A DNA stretch of 64,000 nucleotides, taken from Mycolicibacterium sp. S2-37. Lineage in GTDB: Bacteria > Actinomycetota > Actinomycetes > Mycobacteriales > Mycobacteriaceae. The stretch spans positions 372,001 to 436,000 of the forward strand of contig NZ_JAFEVR010000004.1 of assembly GCF_017352375.1 (NCBI RefSeq). Reading direction: 5' to 3'. The notes below the pieces were generated by a model. That model was not told the origin of the DNA, made no database searches, and worked only from the letters and a program-made list of their open reading frames with translations. The stretch's first letter is position 1. Each line of letters begins with the position of its first letter. The position numbers and the translations under genes were made by a program. Positions 49,837 through 58,147 of the stretch are shown one piece after another.

Positions 49837-50382
49837 TTACTTGCCGGCCGTCAAAGACGTTGCCGGACTGAAGAGGTAGTGGTACATCACTTGGTCGATG
49901 TAGTGCTCCGTGACCGGATTCACCTGCTCAGACCAGCGGTTGTCCTCTCCGTATCCGCCGAAATACGTGCCCTCGCGGGCGATCTCAGTACGAATAGGGT
50001 TGAGGTGACTGACGCCGCGGTAGAACGCGTGCTCATCAGCCTTGATGCAGTGGGTGCCGTAGCGCAGCGAGTGGTAGGTCGGCTTCCACGGGTCACCGTT
50101 GTAGTAGAACTGGACCTGGAACCCGATGTAGTCGACACCATCGAGCAGCGGATAGATGCGATCGACGTAGTTGACCGGAATCAGGTCGTCGTCGTCGATG
50201 AAGTTGAAGTACTCCCCGTTCGCCATGTCGAGACACCACTGACGCTTCGTGGCCAGCGGCCAGTCCTGGTCGGCGATGATGACTTCGATGTCGTCATACA
50301 GCTGCGGCTCAAGGACGTTGAGCAGGCGAAGGAGTAGACCTTCGCGCTCTCTAACGGTGCAGATCGCAATGGTCCACTTCAT
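49837..50382 (-). CDS. GT2 glycosyltransferase (181 aa)
   Basis: MKWTIAICTVREREGLLLRL, ATKRQWCLDMANGEYFNFID with the donor-site run DDDD, and GEDNRWSEQ as the catalytic ED pair. A short GT-A protein acting on an unknown acceptor; second of three in this cluster. Confidence 0.82.
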   Translation of the reverse strand: MKWTIAICTVREREGLLLRLLNVLEPQLYDDIEVIIADQDWPLATKRQWCLDMANGEYFNFIDDDDLIPVNYVDRIYPLLDGVDYIGFQVQFYYNGDPWKPTYHSLRYGTHCIKADEHAFYRGVSHLNPIRTEIAREGTYFGGYGEDNRWSEQVNPVTEHYIDQVMYHYLFSPATSLTAGK

Positions 50383-50528
50383 GAGTGGTACCTCGTGAGC
50401 GCTTGGTCATGCTTGCGGCAGATCCAATAGTCACCCTGGAGCGGAAGCCCGAGTTGGTGGGCCCACACGTCGAGTAGGCACCACGGAGACCACCAGCCAC
50501 AGCAGAAATACCAGGGAGGCTTAAACAC
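50379..50528 (-). CDS. Small Trp/Cys-rich protein (49 aa), GTG start
   Basis: VFKPPWYFCCGWWSPWCLLD, then WAHQLGLPLQGDYWICRKHD. The GTG at 50528 overlaps the previous stop. Unknown function; the aromatic composition is unusual. Confidence 0.55.
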   Translation of the reverse strand: MFKPPWYFCCGWWSPWCLLDVWAHQLGLPLQGDYWICRKHDQALTRYHS

Positions 50529-50811
50529 GTTCGCAGTACTCACATTCGCAGTCGTCGCAGTAGCACGTCTCGTAGAGGTGTCCACAGCGGGGTTCGACAT
50601 CGGCCTGGACAAACGCCTTCAGGTGCCGATGCTCGGCGGCTATCGCGTAGGCCTCTTCGAGGTCGTTGGTCGTGTTCTCCCACCAGCACCCTCGCTTCGT
50701 GCAGTAGGCCGTATAGAGGACTACTGGCTCATGACGCCGCGGAGGCGGGCAGCAGCATCCGCAATCTCTTGCTGGATCTTTGGGCTTTGGTACAGGAGGT
50801 CCGGTCTGCAC
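50521..50811 (-). CDS. Cys-rich protein (up to 96 aa)
   Basis: Contains DCGCCCPPP near its start and CGHLYETCYCDDCECEYC at its end, with a helical centre LEEAYAIAAEHRHLKAF. The only start found is GTG at 50811, which overlaps the glycosyltransferase by 91 bases; the real start could be a non-standard codon near 50720. Probably binds several metal ions. Confidence 0.55.
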   Translation of the reverse strand: MQTGPPVPKPKDPARDCGCCCPPPRRHEPVVLYTAYCTKRGCWWENTTNDLEEAYAIAAEHRHLKAFVQADVEPRCGHLYETCYCDDCECEYCERV

Positions 50812-51416
50812 TCTGTGTGGCGGTCGAGTCTTTCGGCGGTGTTGCGGTCGATACTTGCCTTGCCGGCCGTGTAGTGCATGTGCTCGGTGAAAATGGGAAG
50901 TAACTGGTGTCGCCCAATCGTTTTGGCCACGTCATTGAGGAACGTGTCGTTGAAGTCGCTGACGAAGTACGGGGGCACAAAGAAGCCAACCGCCTCGACC
51001 CACTTCCGATGGATGAAGCCATGGGTGCCGAAGTCGTCACCCTGGATGCCGTCGCGACCGTAGGCGAAGATGATCCGGTCGGGCGCAGCATTGAAGGCGC
51101 TCCTGACCACGTCGTCCCAACCCGGGGTGCGGAAGATAATGTCGTCGCCGCAGTGCATCACGATGTCCCCGGAGGACTTCTCGTAGCACGCGTTCCACAT
51201 GACTGAAAGGTTGACCAAGCCGTCAATCAGACGCGGCCCCCCTACGCGCACCCAGTCAAGTTCTAGTTTAAGTGCGTCGTAGGTGGGGTCGTCGTCGTCG
51301 ACGTAGGTGACCAGCTCGATCCGCGAGGGATCGTTGGCGGTCTCCAGTATCGAAAGGACTAAGCGGGACAGCTGCGCAGGCCTCTGCCGCGTCGGCAGTA
51401 GCAGGCTGATACGCAT
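50721..51416 (-). CDS. GT2-like glycosyltransferase (231 aa)
   Basis: MRISLLLPTRQRPAQLSRLV, a classic GT2 start, with YVDDDDPTY and HCGDDIIFRTPGWDD as the donor-site acidic motifs and GDDFGTHGFIHRKWV later. First gene after the capsid terminator. With two more transferases and a sugar dehydrogenase it forms a small glycan pathway. Confidence 0.82.
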   Translation of the reverse strand: MRISLLLPTRQRPAQLSRLVLSILETANDPSRIELVTYVDDDDPTYDALKLELDWVRVGGPRLIDGLVNLSVMWNACYEKSSGDIVMHCGDDIIFRTPGWDDVVRSAFNAAPDRIIFAYGRDGIQGDDFGTHGFIHRKWVEAVGFFVPPYFVSDFNDTFLNDVAKTIGRHQLLPIFTEHMHYTAGKASIDRNTAERLDRHTECRPDLLYQSPKIQQEIADAAARLRGVMSQ

Positions 51417-51450
51417 GAGTCTCCGTTCAGTGGTAGTGCATGTGACCAAA

Positions 51451-51474
51451 CGCCGGGGGCCGAAGCCCCCGGCG
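51451..51474 (-). terminator. Hairpin terminator after the capsid gene
   Basis: CGCCGGGGGC (51451-51460) and GCCCCCGGCG (51465-51474) form a perfect 10-base stem with loop CGAA (TTCG on minus), followed on minus by TTTGG. It separates highly expressed capsid from the sugar genes. Confidence 0.7.
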
Positions 51475-51488
51475 CTCACTGGCTCCTA

Positions 51489-52871
51489 TCAGGCGAAGGT
51501 CGGAGCGGTCAGCGCGGTGCCGCCGATCTCGCAAACGCTCTTCGGCTGACGCTCGGCCGTGAAGGCGAGGAAGCCGTAGATCTGGAGCAGGATGGTCAGG
51601 TTGTCGGCCCGGGTCTGGTCGAGGGTGCGAGCACGGATGCCGGACTCGAACAGGAGCAGATCCGACGCACGCAGGACGTGGATAACGTCCTCGTTCGTGC
51701 CGGCGCCGAGGGTGGTCGGCAGGTTGGGGTCGGTCACGACCGGGAGACCGTGCAGAGCACCAACGACCTGCTGCGACACAACGCCGCTGAAGATGCCGAT
51801 CTGCGGCACGCTGGGCGCACCCGAGCCGGCCACGAACGGACGATCGTCGCCCGCGAAGACAGCCTGGAAGGCCGCCCAACGACGCGGGTGCATGACGATG
51901 ACCTCCGGCGCCATGAAGCGCGAGGTGTGGATCTGCTGGATCGCGTCGGCGATCTTCTGGTAGGCGGTCTTGACCTTCGACAGCTGGCTGCCAGCATCGG
52001 TCGCGGTGACCGTGATGATGCCCGAAGCGTTACGAACGCCCTTGACCTGGTTACCCGTGTTGGAGCCCGAGATGACCTGGAGGTCGAGCTTGGTCGCATA
52101 GTCACCGGCGAGGTCACGGAAGATGATCTCGTCGAAGTTCAGCGGCGACTGCTCAAGCGCCTGGATCGAGAGCGCCTGGGCACCCGCGATGGTCTTGACG
52201 CCACACTGGACACTGGTGTCCGTCAGGTCGACCTCTTCGATCGCCGTGTTATCGGCGGTCTGGATCGCGGTGGCGGTACCGGTGCTGATCTTCGGGATGT
52301 TGATCGAGTCCGTGCCCGGGGGCAGCGCCTCGGAAGGCACCAGGTTGGCGTAGGCGCGACCGGCGCGAGCGAGCTCGATGAAGCGGTCCATCAGCCACGC
52401 CGGAGGAACCAGGTAGCCGCCCGTACCGTCAGTACGGTTCAGGGCACGAACCTCGTTGCCGTGCTGCATGAGGCGACCGGTGACATCCTCGTCGGCGACG
52501 CCGAACGAGCGAGCCAGAAGGTCCTGGACGTAGGACTTGCCGTTGCCCTTCTCGTAGGTGCGGTGCTCGTTGGTCACGGTGACCTTGGCGACCGACCGAG
52601 CGATCTCAGCGTTCGCCGCGCTCAGGCGGCCGGCACGCTCCTCTTCCGCCTTCAGCTCGCGGATCTGCTCGTCGAGATCCTCGATGAGGGCCTGACCCTC
52701 GGCGATCTCCTTGGTCTTCGCACGGAAGGTGACGGCCTCGTCGGCGGTCAGCTCCGAGCGCGACTCCGCGGCAACCGCGTCGGTGATGGCCTTGCGAGCC
52801 TCCACCAGCGCGTCGACAGCCGCGACAGCCTCGGCGCGCTTGGAAGTAAGCGCGTCAATCTGATTGAACAT
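51489..52871 (-). CDS. HK97-fold major capsid protein (460 aa)
   Basis: The N-terminal 110 residues are coiled coil (EAVAAVDALVEARKAI, LIEDLDEQIRELKAEEERAG), the delta scaffold domain of HK97-type capsids. The capsid fold follows (DGTGGYLVPPAWLMDRFIEL, INIPKISTGTATAIQTADNT). Near the end, VVSQQVVGALHGLPVVTDPN is a typical P-domain strand. It follows the protease gene directly, the usual order. Confidence 0.92.
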   Translation of the reverse strand: MFNQIDALTSKRAEAVAAVDALVEARKAITDAVAAESRSELTADEAVTFRAKTKEIAEGQALIEDLDEQIRELKAEEERAGRLSAANAEIARSVAKVTVTNEHRTYEKGNGKSYVQDLLARSFGVADEDVTGRLMQHGNEVRALNRTDGTGGYLVPPAWLMDRFIELARAGRAYANLVPSEALPPGTDSINIPKISTGTATAIQTADNTAIEEVDLTDTSVQCGVKTIAGAQALSIQALEQSPLNFDEIIFRDLAGDYATKLDLQVISGSNTGNQVKGVRNASGIITVTATDAGSQLSKVKTAYQKIADAIQQIHTSRFMAPEVIVMHPRRWAAFQAVFAGDDRPFVAGSGAPSVPQIGIFSGVVSQQVVGALHGLPVVTDPNLPTTLGAGTNEDVIHVLRASDLLLFESGIRARTLDQTRADNLTILLQIYGFLAFTAERQPKSVCEIGGTALTAPTFA

Positions 52872-53027
52872 TCAGTTCTTTCACTTTCTGCCCTTTTCGG
52901 GCATGGACTTATATGAAGGGGGTTTGCGTCCCGTGCCGGAACGACTTGTGAACCCAATCCCTCAGTGCCAGAGGTAATTTGGGCAGCACCGATAGCCCGC
53001 GCATCTGGCGCGGGCTCGTTCGGTGTG

Positions 53028-54170
53028 TTAGGAGAGGGCTAGTGCCGCATCAAGCGACAGGGGCCCGTCTTCGGTGAGAATGCCCTGGGCCGCAAGGGCG
53101 TCGGACAGGGTGAATACAGGCTCGACCTCATCGGTCTCTTCCTCGTCGCGCTCCTCGACGTCGTCCTCGACCTCTTCCTCGTCGCGAGCCTCGTCGGGGA
53201 GGTCTATCGCAACGAGTTCGGCCACTGCCGCAAGCGCAGTGCCGATGAACGGGACGCCGTACATTGCTTCAAGGATTCCGACCGAGCGCAGGGCCTCGAT
53301 CAGGATGCCGGCATCGCCAATCGCCTCGGTGAGCTGCTCGACAGAAAGTTCGACGACGCCCTCCTCAGCTTCTATGGGCTCACCCGCGATGGCGGCCATG
53401 GAGCGGGCGAGCTGCTTACCCGCGTCGAGTCCTTCGCCGACGTGCATGTTCTGCACGGTCATGACGGTCGGAGGCGAGTAGGTCTGACCACCAGGCGCCA
53501 CGCCCAGCTTCTCCGCGGCGCGCATCACCAGATCGGCGTCGCTGCGGACCTCCGCCAGCTCGTCCTCGTCGGCGTTGGCGAGAACCGCCAGTGCGTCAGC
53601 CGCAGAACGGATACCAGCGCTCGTGGTGGGGTTAGCACCCCAGTTCACGACGGAGACGTCTCCCTTGTGGAGCGAAACCTCGGTAATGGTGCGGTAGGAC
53701 TGGTCGTCGATCTCCTCGAAGCCCGGAGCGGCACGCCACTCCTGGGCCTTCACGCGGAAAGCGAAAGACATCTCGTCCATGTCGCCGCGGCCCATCTTCA
53801 CGCGAAGTGACTGAACCTCGGGATCGCGCGTGTCCAGGCGGGCAGTGACCTTCAGGCCGTGGTCATCCACGGACAGGTCGAGCGTGCCGGACTTGGTGCG
53901 CGCCAGCGGCATGCCGGCGTGGTTGATCAGTAGGTGAAGGTCAGGCTTCTCCCGGAGCGTCTTCTCGAAGGCGCCGGGGTCGATACGCTCGATCCAGCCG
54001 TACTGCTCCGGGCCGCCGTACATGTCGTACTCCTCGAACGTCGAGGCATAGCCCTCAAGAACGATCTCGGTGTCGTCATCTTCGACGTCGCGTAGTTCAA
54101 CGCGGTCAAGCGGAATGTTGCGGTGCTCAGGGGCATCCGTGAGAGTCACCGGACGATTGCGGCGAGTCAT
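53028..54170 (-). CDS. Prohead protease, HK97 family (380 aa)
   Basis: The protease core has LLINHAGMPLARTKSGTLDL, with catalytic His, and DMDEMSFAFRVKAQEW, with catalytic Ser. The acidic C-terminal 150 residues (DEEEVEDDVEERDEEETDEV) may act as scaffold, giving a longer protein than most U35 proteases. ATG at 54170 overlaps the portal stop by 4 bases. Confidence 0.9.
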   Translation of the reverse strand: MTRRNRPVTLTDAPEHRNIPLDRVELRDVEDDDTEIVLEGYASTFEEYDMYGGPEQYGWIERIDPGAFEKTLREKPDLHLLINHAGMPLARTKSGTLDLSVDDHGLKVTARLDTRDPEVQSLRVKMGRGDMDEMSFAFRVKAQEWRAAPGFEEIDDQSYRTITEVSLHKGDVSVVNWGANPTTSAGIRSAADALAVLANADEDELAEVRSDADLVMRAAEKLGVAPGGQTYSPPTVMTVQNMHVGEGLDAGKQLARSMAAIAGEPIEAEEGVVELSVEQLTEAIGDAGILIEALRSVGILEAMYGVPFIGTALAAVAELVAIDLPDEARDEEEVEDDVEERDEEETDEVEPVFTLSDALAAQGILTEDGPLSLDAALALS

Positions 54171-55462
54171 TGGTTATTTCCTCCCTCGCCTGTGCTCGGC
54201 GCGGTATTCAGTTGTGATTGCAGTTCGGCCTGCTGCTGTGCCTGATCGGACGCAATTTCGGCTTGCTTCTCGGCAAGGGCGATCTGGACTTCAGCGGGGT
54301 CGGTGCCCAACGGGACGAAGTTCATGGGCTGGAGGCGGCCATCGCCGTCCTCCACGGGCGGCAGGTCTTCCATCTCGCGAATGTCGTTGACGGAGTACAC
54401 GCCTGAGTCGCGACCAAGTCGATAGGCTTCCCAGCGAGTCTTTACGTCGCCACGGAGTAGACCGTCGATGTTGAACTTGGCGGTCTGGCCGTTCGGAATG
54501 AGCATCGAGAGCCACTGCTCGAAGCAGGTCAGCCACGGCCGCAACGTGTAGGTAACGAAGCCGATGGTCTGCTCTTCAATGCCGGTGCCCCAGGAGGTCG
54601 ACTTTTCGGTGTCGCCGATCATGTGGGGCGGAACGCGGAACCACATGGCGATGTCGGACTTCTGGAACTGCCGGGTCTGGAGGAACTGTGATTCCTCGGG
54701 GGTGATGGATACGGGCTGCCACTTCAGACCACCGGTCAGCATGGCGGGAAGCCGGCGATTCTGATGAGACAGAATCCACTGCTTCATGTTTCGCTTCTGC
54801 TGATCGACCGTGAGGTCGGTCTCAGTGCTGAGGATGCCGCTCGGATTGGCGGAGTCCTTGAAGTATCGGTACCCATAGCGCTCGGCAGCGAGGCTGAGAC
54901 CGATAGAGCTGGCCATCTTCTGAATCGGCGACATCCCCCACGCCTGGTTGGCGATCGGGAAGCGCTTGATGTGGAGGATGTCTTGCCGGGGAACTGGCCG
55001 GCCCTTGATCCGATAAACCGGATCAGGCCACACAGAGTCGGGATCGAGGGTGATCGTGATGTTGTCGGGGTGAATCGGCATGATTGCCGTGGGACGGTTG
55101 TCCTTGCCGCGGGTCGCAATGTGCCCGAACGCATTGCCAGTGACGGCCAGAGATTCCATCAGCATCCACAGCCACTCGAACCACGTCAGGCCGGGATAGG
55201 GACTGGACTGGAAGAGCACCGGCTGGGGGTCGACGAGAGTCTTTGCGCCGTCCTTCCAGCGGAAGGAACTCACGTTCAGCGAGGCGATACTGTCGGCCAG
55301 GAGGCTCACGCACGCGTAGAAGGCGCCGATGGTCATGGCGCCGCCGCTGGCAGCCTCGCCGTACATCGCCGCGTCCTCCAGCGGCGTGGGGATGCTGGCG
55401 AGACCGGTCAGGGTCCGCGATTCGGTGGCGCCGCGGGTGAAGGCGCGACTCAAGAAGCTCAC
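54167..55462 (-). CDS. Portal protein (431 aa)
   Basis: HK97-type portal: GAFYACVSLLADSIASLNVS, FEWLWMLMESLAVTGNAFGH, PVPRQDILHIKRFPIANQAW and RVPPHMIGDTEKSTSWGTGI, all conserved blocks. Length normal. Upstream of the protease and downstream of terminase in the transcript. Confidence 0.92.
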   Translation of the reverse strand: MSFLSRAFTRGATESRTLTGLASIPTPLEDAAMYGEAASGGAMTIGAFYACVSLLADSIASLNVSSFRWKDGAKTLVDPQPVLFQSSPYPGLTWFEWLWMLMESLAVTGNAFGHIATRGKDNRPTAIMPIHPDNITITLDPDSVWPDPVYRIKGRPVPRQDILHIKRFPIANQAWGMSPIQKMASSIGLSLAAERYGYRYFKDSANPSGILSTETDLTVDQQKRNMKQWILSHQNRRLPAMLTGGLKWQPVSITPEESQFLQTRQFQKSDIAMWFRVPPHMIGDTEKSTSWGTGIEEQTIGFVTYTLRPWLTCFEQWLSMLIPNGQTAKFNIDGLLRGDVKTRWEAYRLGRDSGVYSVNDIREMEDLPPVEDGDGRLQPMNFVPLGTDPAEVQIALAEKQAEIASDQAQQQAELQSQLNTAPSTGEGGNNQ

Positions 55463-55647
55463 TGCTCAACCACCCTGGGTGGCCCCGGCTTACGGAGCGG
55501 CGGGTCGACGGCCAGGCCGATGAGCAACAGTCCGATGCCGCCGAAAATGAACGCCGCGGGGATGCTGAACAGGGCGATGCCCCAGACGATGGCGCCAAGA
55601 CCAAGCAGCTCCAAGATTCCCGCAACGATTGTGCTTAGGTGAGCCAA
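55459..55647 (-). CDS. Small two-pass membrane protein (62 aa), TTG start
   Basis: LAHLSTIVAGILELLGLGAI, WGIALFSIPAAF and GGIGLLLIGLAV are two membrane segments, then a Pro-rich end. TTG at 55647 is preferred because GAGGAGG lies 10 bases upstream inside the terminase gene; GTG at 55674 is an alternative with no ribosome site. Similar proteins occur between terminase and portal in several actinophages; the role is unknown. Confidence 0.65.
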   Translation of the reverse strand: MAHLSTIVAGILELLGLGAIVWGIALFSIPAAFIFGGIGLLLIGLAVDPPLRKPGPPRVVEQ

Positions 55648-57248
55648 TCGTCGTCGTCCTCCTCTTCTAGCCACTGACGAATCTCGTCGTCACTCGGCCA
55701 TTCACAGATTTCTGGGTCCGCCTGCCTGACCGTTTCCAGCGCCCACACAGCGCCGATAGCGGCCTGAAGGGGTGCGGCGTCGGTCGGGGACTTGACCATG
55801 TCGATTTCAAAAGCGGCGCGAGACAGGATCTTCACGGCCGCGGTAGCAGCCGCGGCGTCAAGGCCGGGGTGGGTTAGGTGTCGAAGTTCCTTGGTGACAA
55901 CCAGGTCGAACATCAGCCCCGTGGCAGGGGCGACGTCGGTCGCGGGCCAGAGCGTGAGGTTGAGCTTGGCGTCCTCGAACTCAGGAACGAGTGAGGAGAC
56001 CGGAGCGCCCTTGTCCTGGACGACGATCGTCTCGTAGGTGTCCTTGTTGTCGATGAGCCACTGGGTGACCCAGTCGGTGCCTAGCTCGTCGGCGATGATG
56101 CCGACGATCGGGAAACCGTTCTCATCGAGCGCGGCCTTCGCGATGTAGGAAATGGTGCGGCTCTGATTGACTGCGACACAGACGACCTTCTTGGCGCCCT
56201 CACCGGGCTTAGCCTCGTCGTCGAACGTGTCGGCCCAGGCGCCTTCTGGGAACGGGCCCGCGCCAGCGCCGGCTACCCACACGCAGCGGACCTCAGTGTC
56301 GAACTCCGTCATCGGCACGCCGGACGCGAGTCCGGCGAGAAGGGCCGACGAGGTGATGCATTGAGGGACGATGTCGTTGTGATTCATGGAGGGGTTCGCC
56401 AGGGCGAGCTGCTCCAGGTCGTTGCGCTTGGACCGAGGATTCGCCGACCACTCGAAGAAGCCGGTCATGTCCGCGGCGCCGGCCTCCTCCAGCATCGCCT
56501 CCATCTCGGGGTCGATCTCTGCGAGGAGTTCACTGTCGGCGTCGCCGTCAGGCCAGCCGAGGCGCTGATGATTCTGGGCCCGGATTGTGCGGAGGACGAT
56601 GGACAGCAAGTCGCCGGCATTGGAGAACGCCCACGCCTGGCCATCGGGCCGCGCGTTCATTGTGTTGACGATCGCCGACCATGTGTCCCAGTTCTGATGC
56701 TCTCGCAGCTCGTCCATCAGGACTAGATCGCCGGAGAAACCACGGGCGCCACGGCGGCCGGCTGAGGCCACGCGGTAACGGCGCAGCCACGGCATGTCTT
56801 CGTCGAGTTCTTCCCCGCCGATCTCAATGAGTTTGGGGTGGCCGCGGTCGACGTTGAAGATGAGGGCGGCTAGTTCTTCGTCCTCTTCGATCCATTCCAC
56901 GGCTTCTTTCCAGGCGGCCTCGGAACGGCCGAGGTCCTGGGCGGTGGCGATGACCTGTTTGGAGCCGAGGGCGAAAAGATGCCACAGGGCGAGGACGAGA
57001 AGGACGAGCGACTTGCCGTTCTGCCTGGCAACCAGAACGATGAGGTAGCGGAAACGGTACGTGCCGTCCTCGTTCAATTCGAGGGCGTGCTTCAGCAGCC
57101 ATTCCTGCCAGGGGAAGAGTGTGATGCCAAGCATTTCCTTGGCGAACAGAATTGCGGCGAAACCATGAGTAGTTTCGGGCGTGAGTTCCCGCAGGGGTGG
57201 AGTGAAGATCCGGGGAGTCTCACTACCCTTGATGACGGGAGTGGTCAT
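55635..57248 (-). CDS. terL: Terminase large subunit (537 aa)
   Basis: Start MTTPVIKGSETPR at 57248 with AGAAGGA ribosome site. Walker A-like VARQNGKSLVLLVLALW and Walker B LVLMDELREH form the packaging ATPase; the nuclease half has VAVNQSRTISYIAKA and late acidic residues. Phage_Terminase family. It is the first protein gene of the main late run, after three tRNAs. Confidence 0.93.
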   Translation of the reverse strand: MTTPVIKGSETPRIFTPPLRELTPETTHGFAAILFAKEMLGITLFPWQEWLLKHALELNEDGTYRFRYLIVLVARQNGKSLVLLVLALWHLFALGSKQVIATAQDLGRSEAAWKEAVEWIEEDEELAALIFNVDRGHPKLIEIGGEELDEDMPWLRRYRVASAGRRGARGFSGDLVLMDELREHQNWDTWSAIVNTMNARPDGQAWAFSNAGDLLSIVLRTIRAQNHQRLGWPDGDADSELLAEIDPEMEAMLEEAGAADMTGFFEWSANPRSKRNDLEQLALANPSMNHNDIVPQCITSSALLAGLASGVPMTEFDTEVRCVWVAGAGAGPFPEGAWADTFDDEAKPGEGAKKVVCVAVNQSRTISYIAKAALDENGFPIVGIIADELGTDWVTQWLIDNKDTYETIVVQDKGAPVSSLVPEFEDAKLNLTLWPATDVAPATGLMFDLVVTKELRHLTHPGLDAAAATAAVKILSRAAFEIDMVKSPTDAAPLQAAIGAVWALETVRQADPEICEWPSDDEIRQWLEEEDDDDWLT

Positions 57249-57269
57249 GATCCTTCTGGAGTTAAGTGG

Positions 57270-57341
57270 GGTGACCGGTGGGTGCTGACCCCACGACATC
57301 CAGGCTCACAACCTGGTGCTCTACCGTTGAGCTACGGCCAC
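57270..57341 (-). tRNA. Phage tRNA-His (anticodon GTG)
   Basis: On minus, acceptor GTGGCCG/CGGTCAC (one G-T pair), D-arm TAGCTCAACGGTAGAGC, anticodon arm CCAGGTTGTGAGCCTGG, T-arm with an unusual loop (GTCAGCA), C73 and an encoded CCA at 57267-57269. The base before position 1 is T, not the G(-1) that bacterial tRNA-His genes normally encode. It may be charged poorly or have another role. Confidence 0.82.
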
Positions 57342-57343
57342 AG

Positions 57344-57418
57344 CAGGGCATGCGGGATTTGAACCCGCGTGGACAGATTGAGAATCTGCAATCCTGGACC
57401 TGGCTAGATGAATGCCCC
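57344..57418 (-). tRNA. Phage tRNA-Glu (anticodon CTC)
   Basis: Acceptor GGGGCAT/ATGCCCT (a G-T closing pair), D-arm TCATCTAGCCAGGTCCAGGA, anticodon loop TTCTCAA with CTC, T-arm GCGGGTTCAAATCCCGC. No encoded CCA. Two bases from the tRNA-His gene. Confidence 0.85.
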
Positions 57419-57424
57419 ATTGAG

Positions 57425-57499
57425 TGAGGTGTGAGGGATTTGAACCCCCGTGACCACGTTGGAAGCGTGGAATCCTGGGCCGGACTAGATGAATACCCC
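57425..57499 (-). tRNA. Phage tRNA-Gly (anticodon TCC)
   Basis: Anticodon arm CCACGCTTCCAACGTGG with TCC, T-arm GGGGGTTCAAATCCCTC, D-arm TCATCTAGTCCGGCCCAGGA nearly identical to the tRNA-Glu gene next to it. The acceptor GGGGTAT/ACACCTC has an A-C mismatch at pair 6. It may have arisen by duplication and anticodon change, and could be weakly functional. Confidence 0.75.
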
Positions 57500-57546
57500 G
57501 CAAACGATTTTGGGTAGACTTATCCCATTCCTCTATTAAAGCACGC

Positions 57547-57633
57547 TTAAAATCCTTCACGGAATTTGTCCCACTCCCCCTGTCGCCATTTCCCTGCAAC
57601 ATCGTCCGATAGACAAGCCGTTTGCCTATTCAT
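57547..57633 (-). CDS. Small protein upstream of the tRNAs (28 aa)
   Basis: MNRQTACLSDDVAGKWRQGE then WDKFREGF. It has a very strong ribosome site GGAGGTG seven bases before ATG at 57633. Function unknown; first open frame of the late minus-strand transcript. Confidence 0.5.
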   Translation of the reverse strand: MNRQTACLSDDVAGKWRQGEWDKFREGF

Positions 57634-57709
57634 GTCGCACCTCCATGGGCCGGCGACAGGGGGGTGGTGGTTTATGGTCCGCCCAGATATGATCAAGGCG
57701 GAGGTAACA

Positions 57710-58000
57710 ATGGACCGCAGACGGTTGGCATTCCTGCCCCTCATCGGGCTGGGGATCGCTCTCGTGCATTACCCGGGCGCCCTCATTGCAGGAGTCGCGC
57801 TGCTGATGGTCCTCATCTACATCGTCGAGGGCTACTACGAGGCCCGCGGCGAACAGTGGGCCGAATGCCGGCGCCTCGCCTATGAGGCGGACAACCAGAT
57901 CAACCTGGTGACAGCCGGTCACCCGGCCGGGACATTCGGGGCGTACCCACCCGCGGTGGTCAAGCTCCACGTCCTCGACGACGGCATCATGCACCGGTAA
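57710..58000 (+). CDS. Two-pass membrane protein (96 aa)
   Basis: From ATG at 57710 with GGAGGT ribosome site: MDRRRLAFLPLIGLGIALVH then ALIAGVALLMVLIYIVEGYY, two hydrophobic segments after a basic start, followed by a soluble tail (EARGEQWAECRRLAYEADNQ). It separates the two terminase subunit genes and has a possible TATGAT -10 box at 57689-57694. Could be expressed in the lysogen, for example for superinfection control; not shown. Confidence 0.68.
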   Translation: MDRRRLAFLPLIGLGIALVHYPGALIAGVALLMVLIYIVEGYYEARGEQWAECRRLAYEADNQINLVTAGHPAGTFGAYPPAVVKLHVLDDGIMHR

Positions 58001-58147
58001 TTCCGTGAAGAAAATCCCGCTTGTTAGACTCTAAGGAGTCCTAGTCCTAGTGTTCCAAAGGACAGAGACTAAGGGTAGAGAGGCGTTATAGCTTTCGCCC
58101 CGATTCCTATAATCGGATGCTCACCAATTAAAGCCGCCTATTAAAGC
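58001..58147. other. Convergent intergenic region
   Basis: Between two 3' ends. Contains GACTC-TAA-GGAGTC-like and CCGATT-CCTAT-AATCGG hairpins and the direct repeat ATTAAAGC (at about 58128 and 58140). Probably terminates both sides. Confidence 0.45.

Noticed and set aside
57321..57602. Minus-strand frame across the three phage tRNAs
   Set aside because: It reads through tRNA genes; the conserved cloverleaves explain the sequence.
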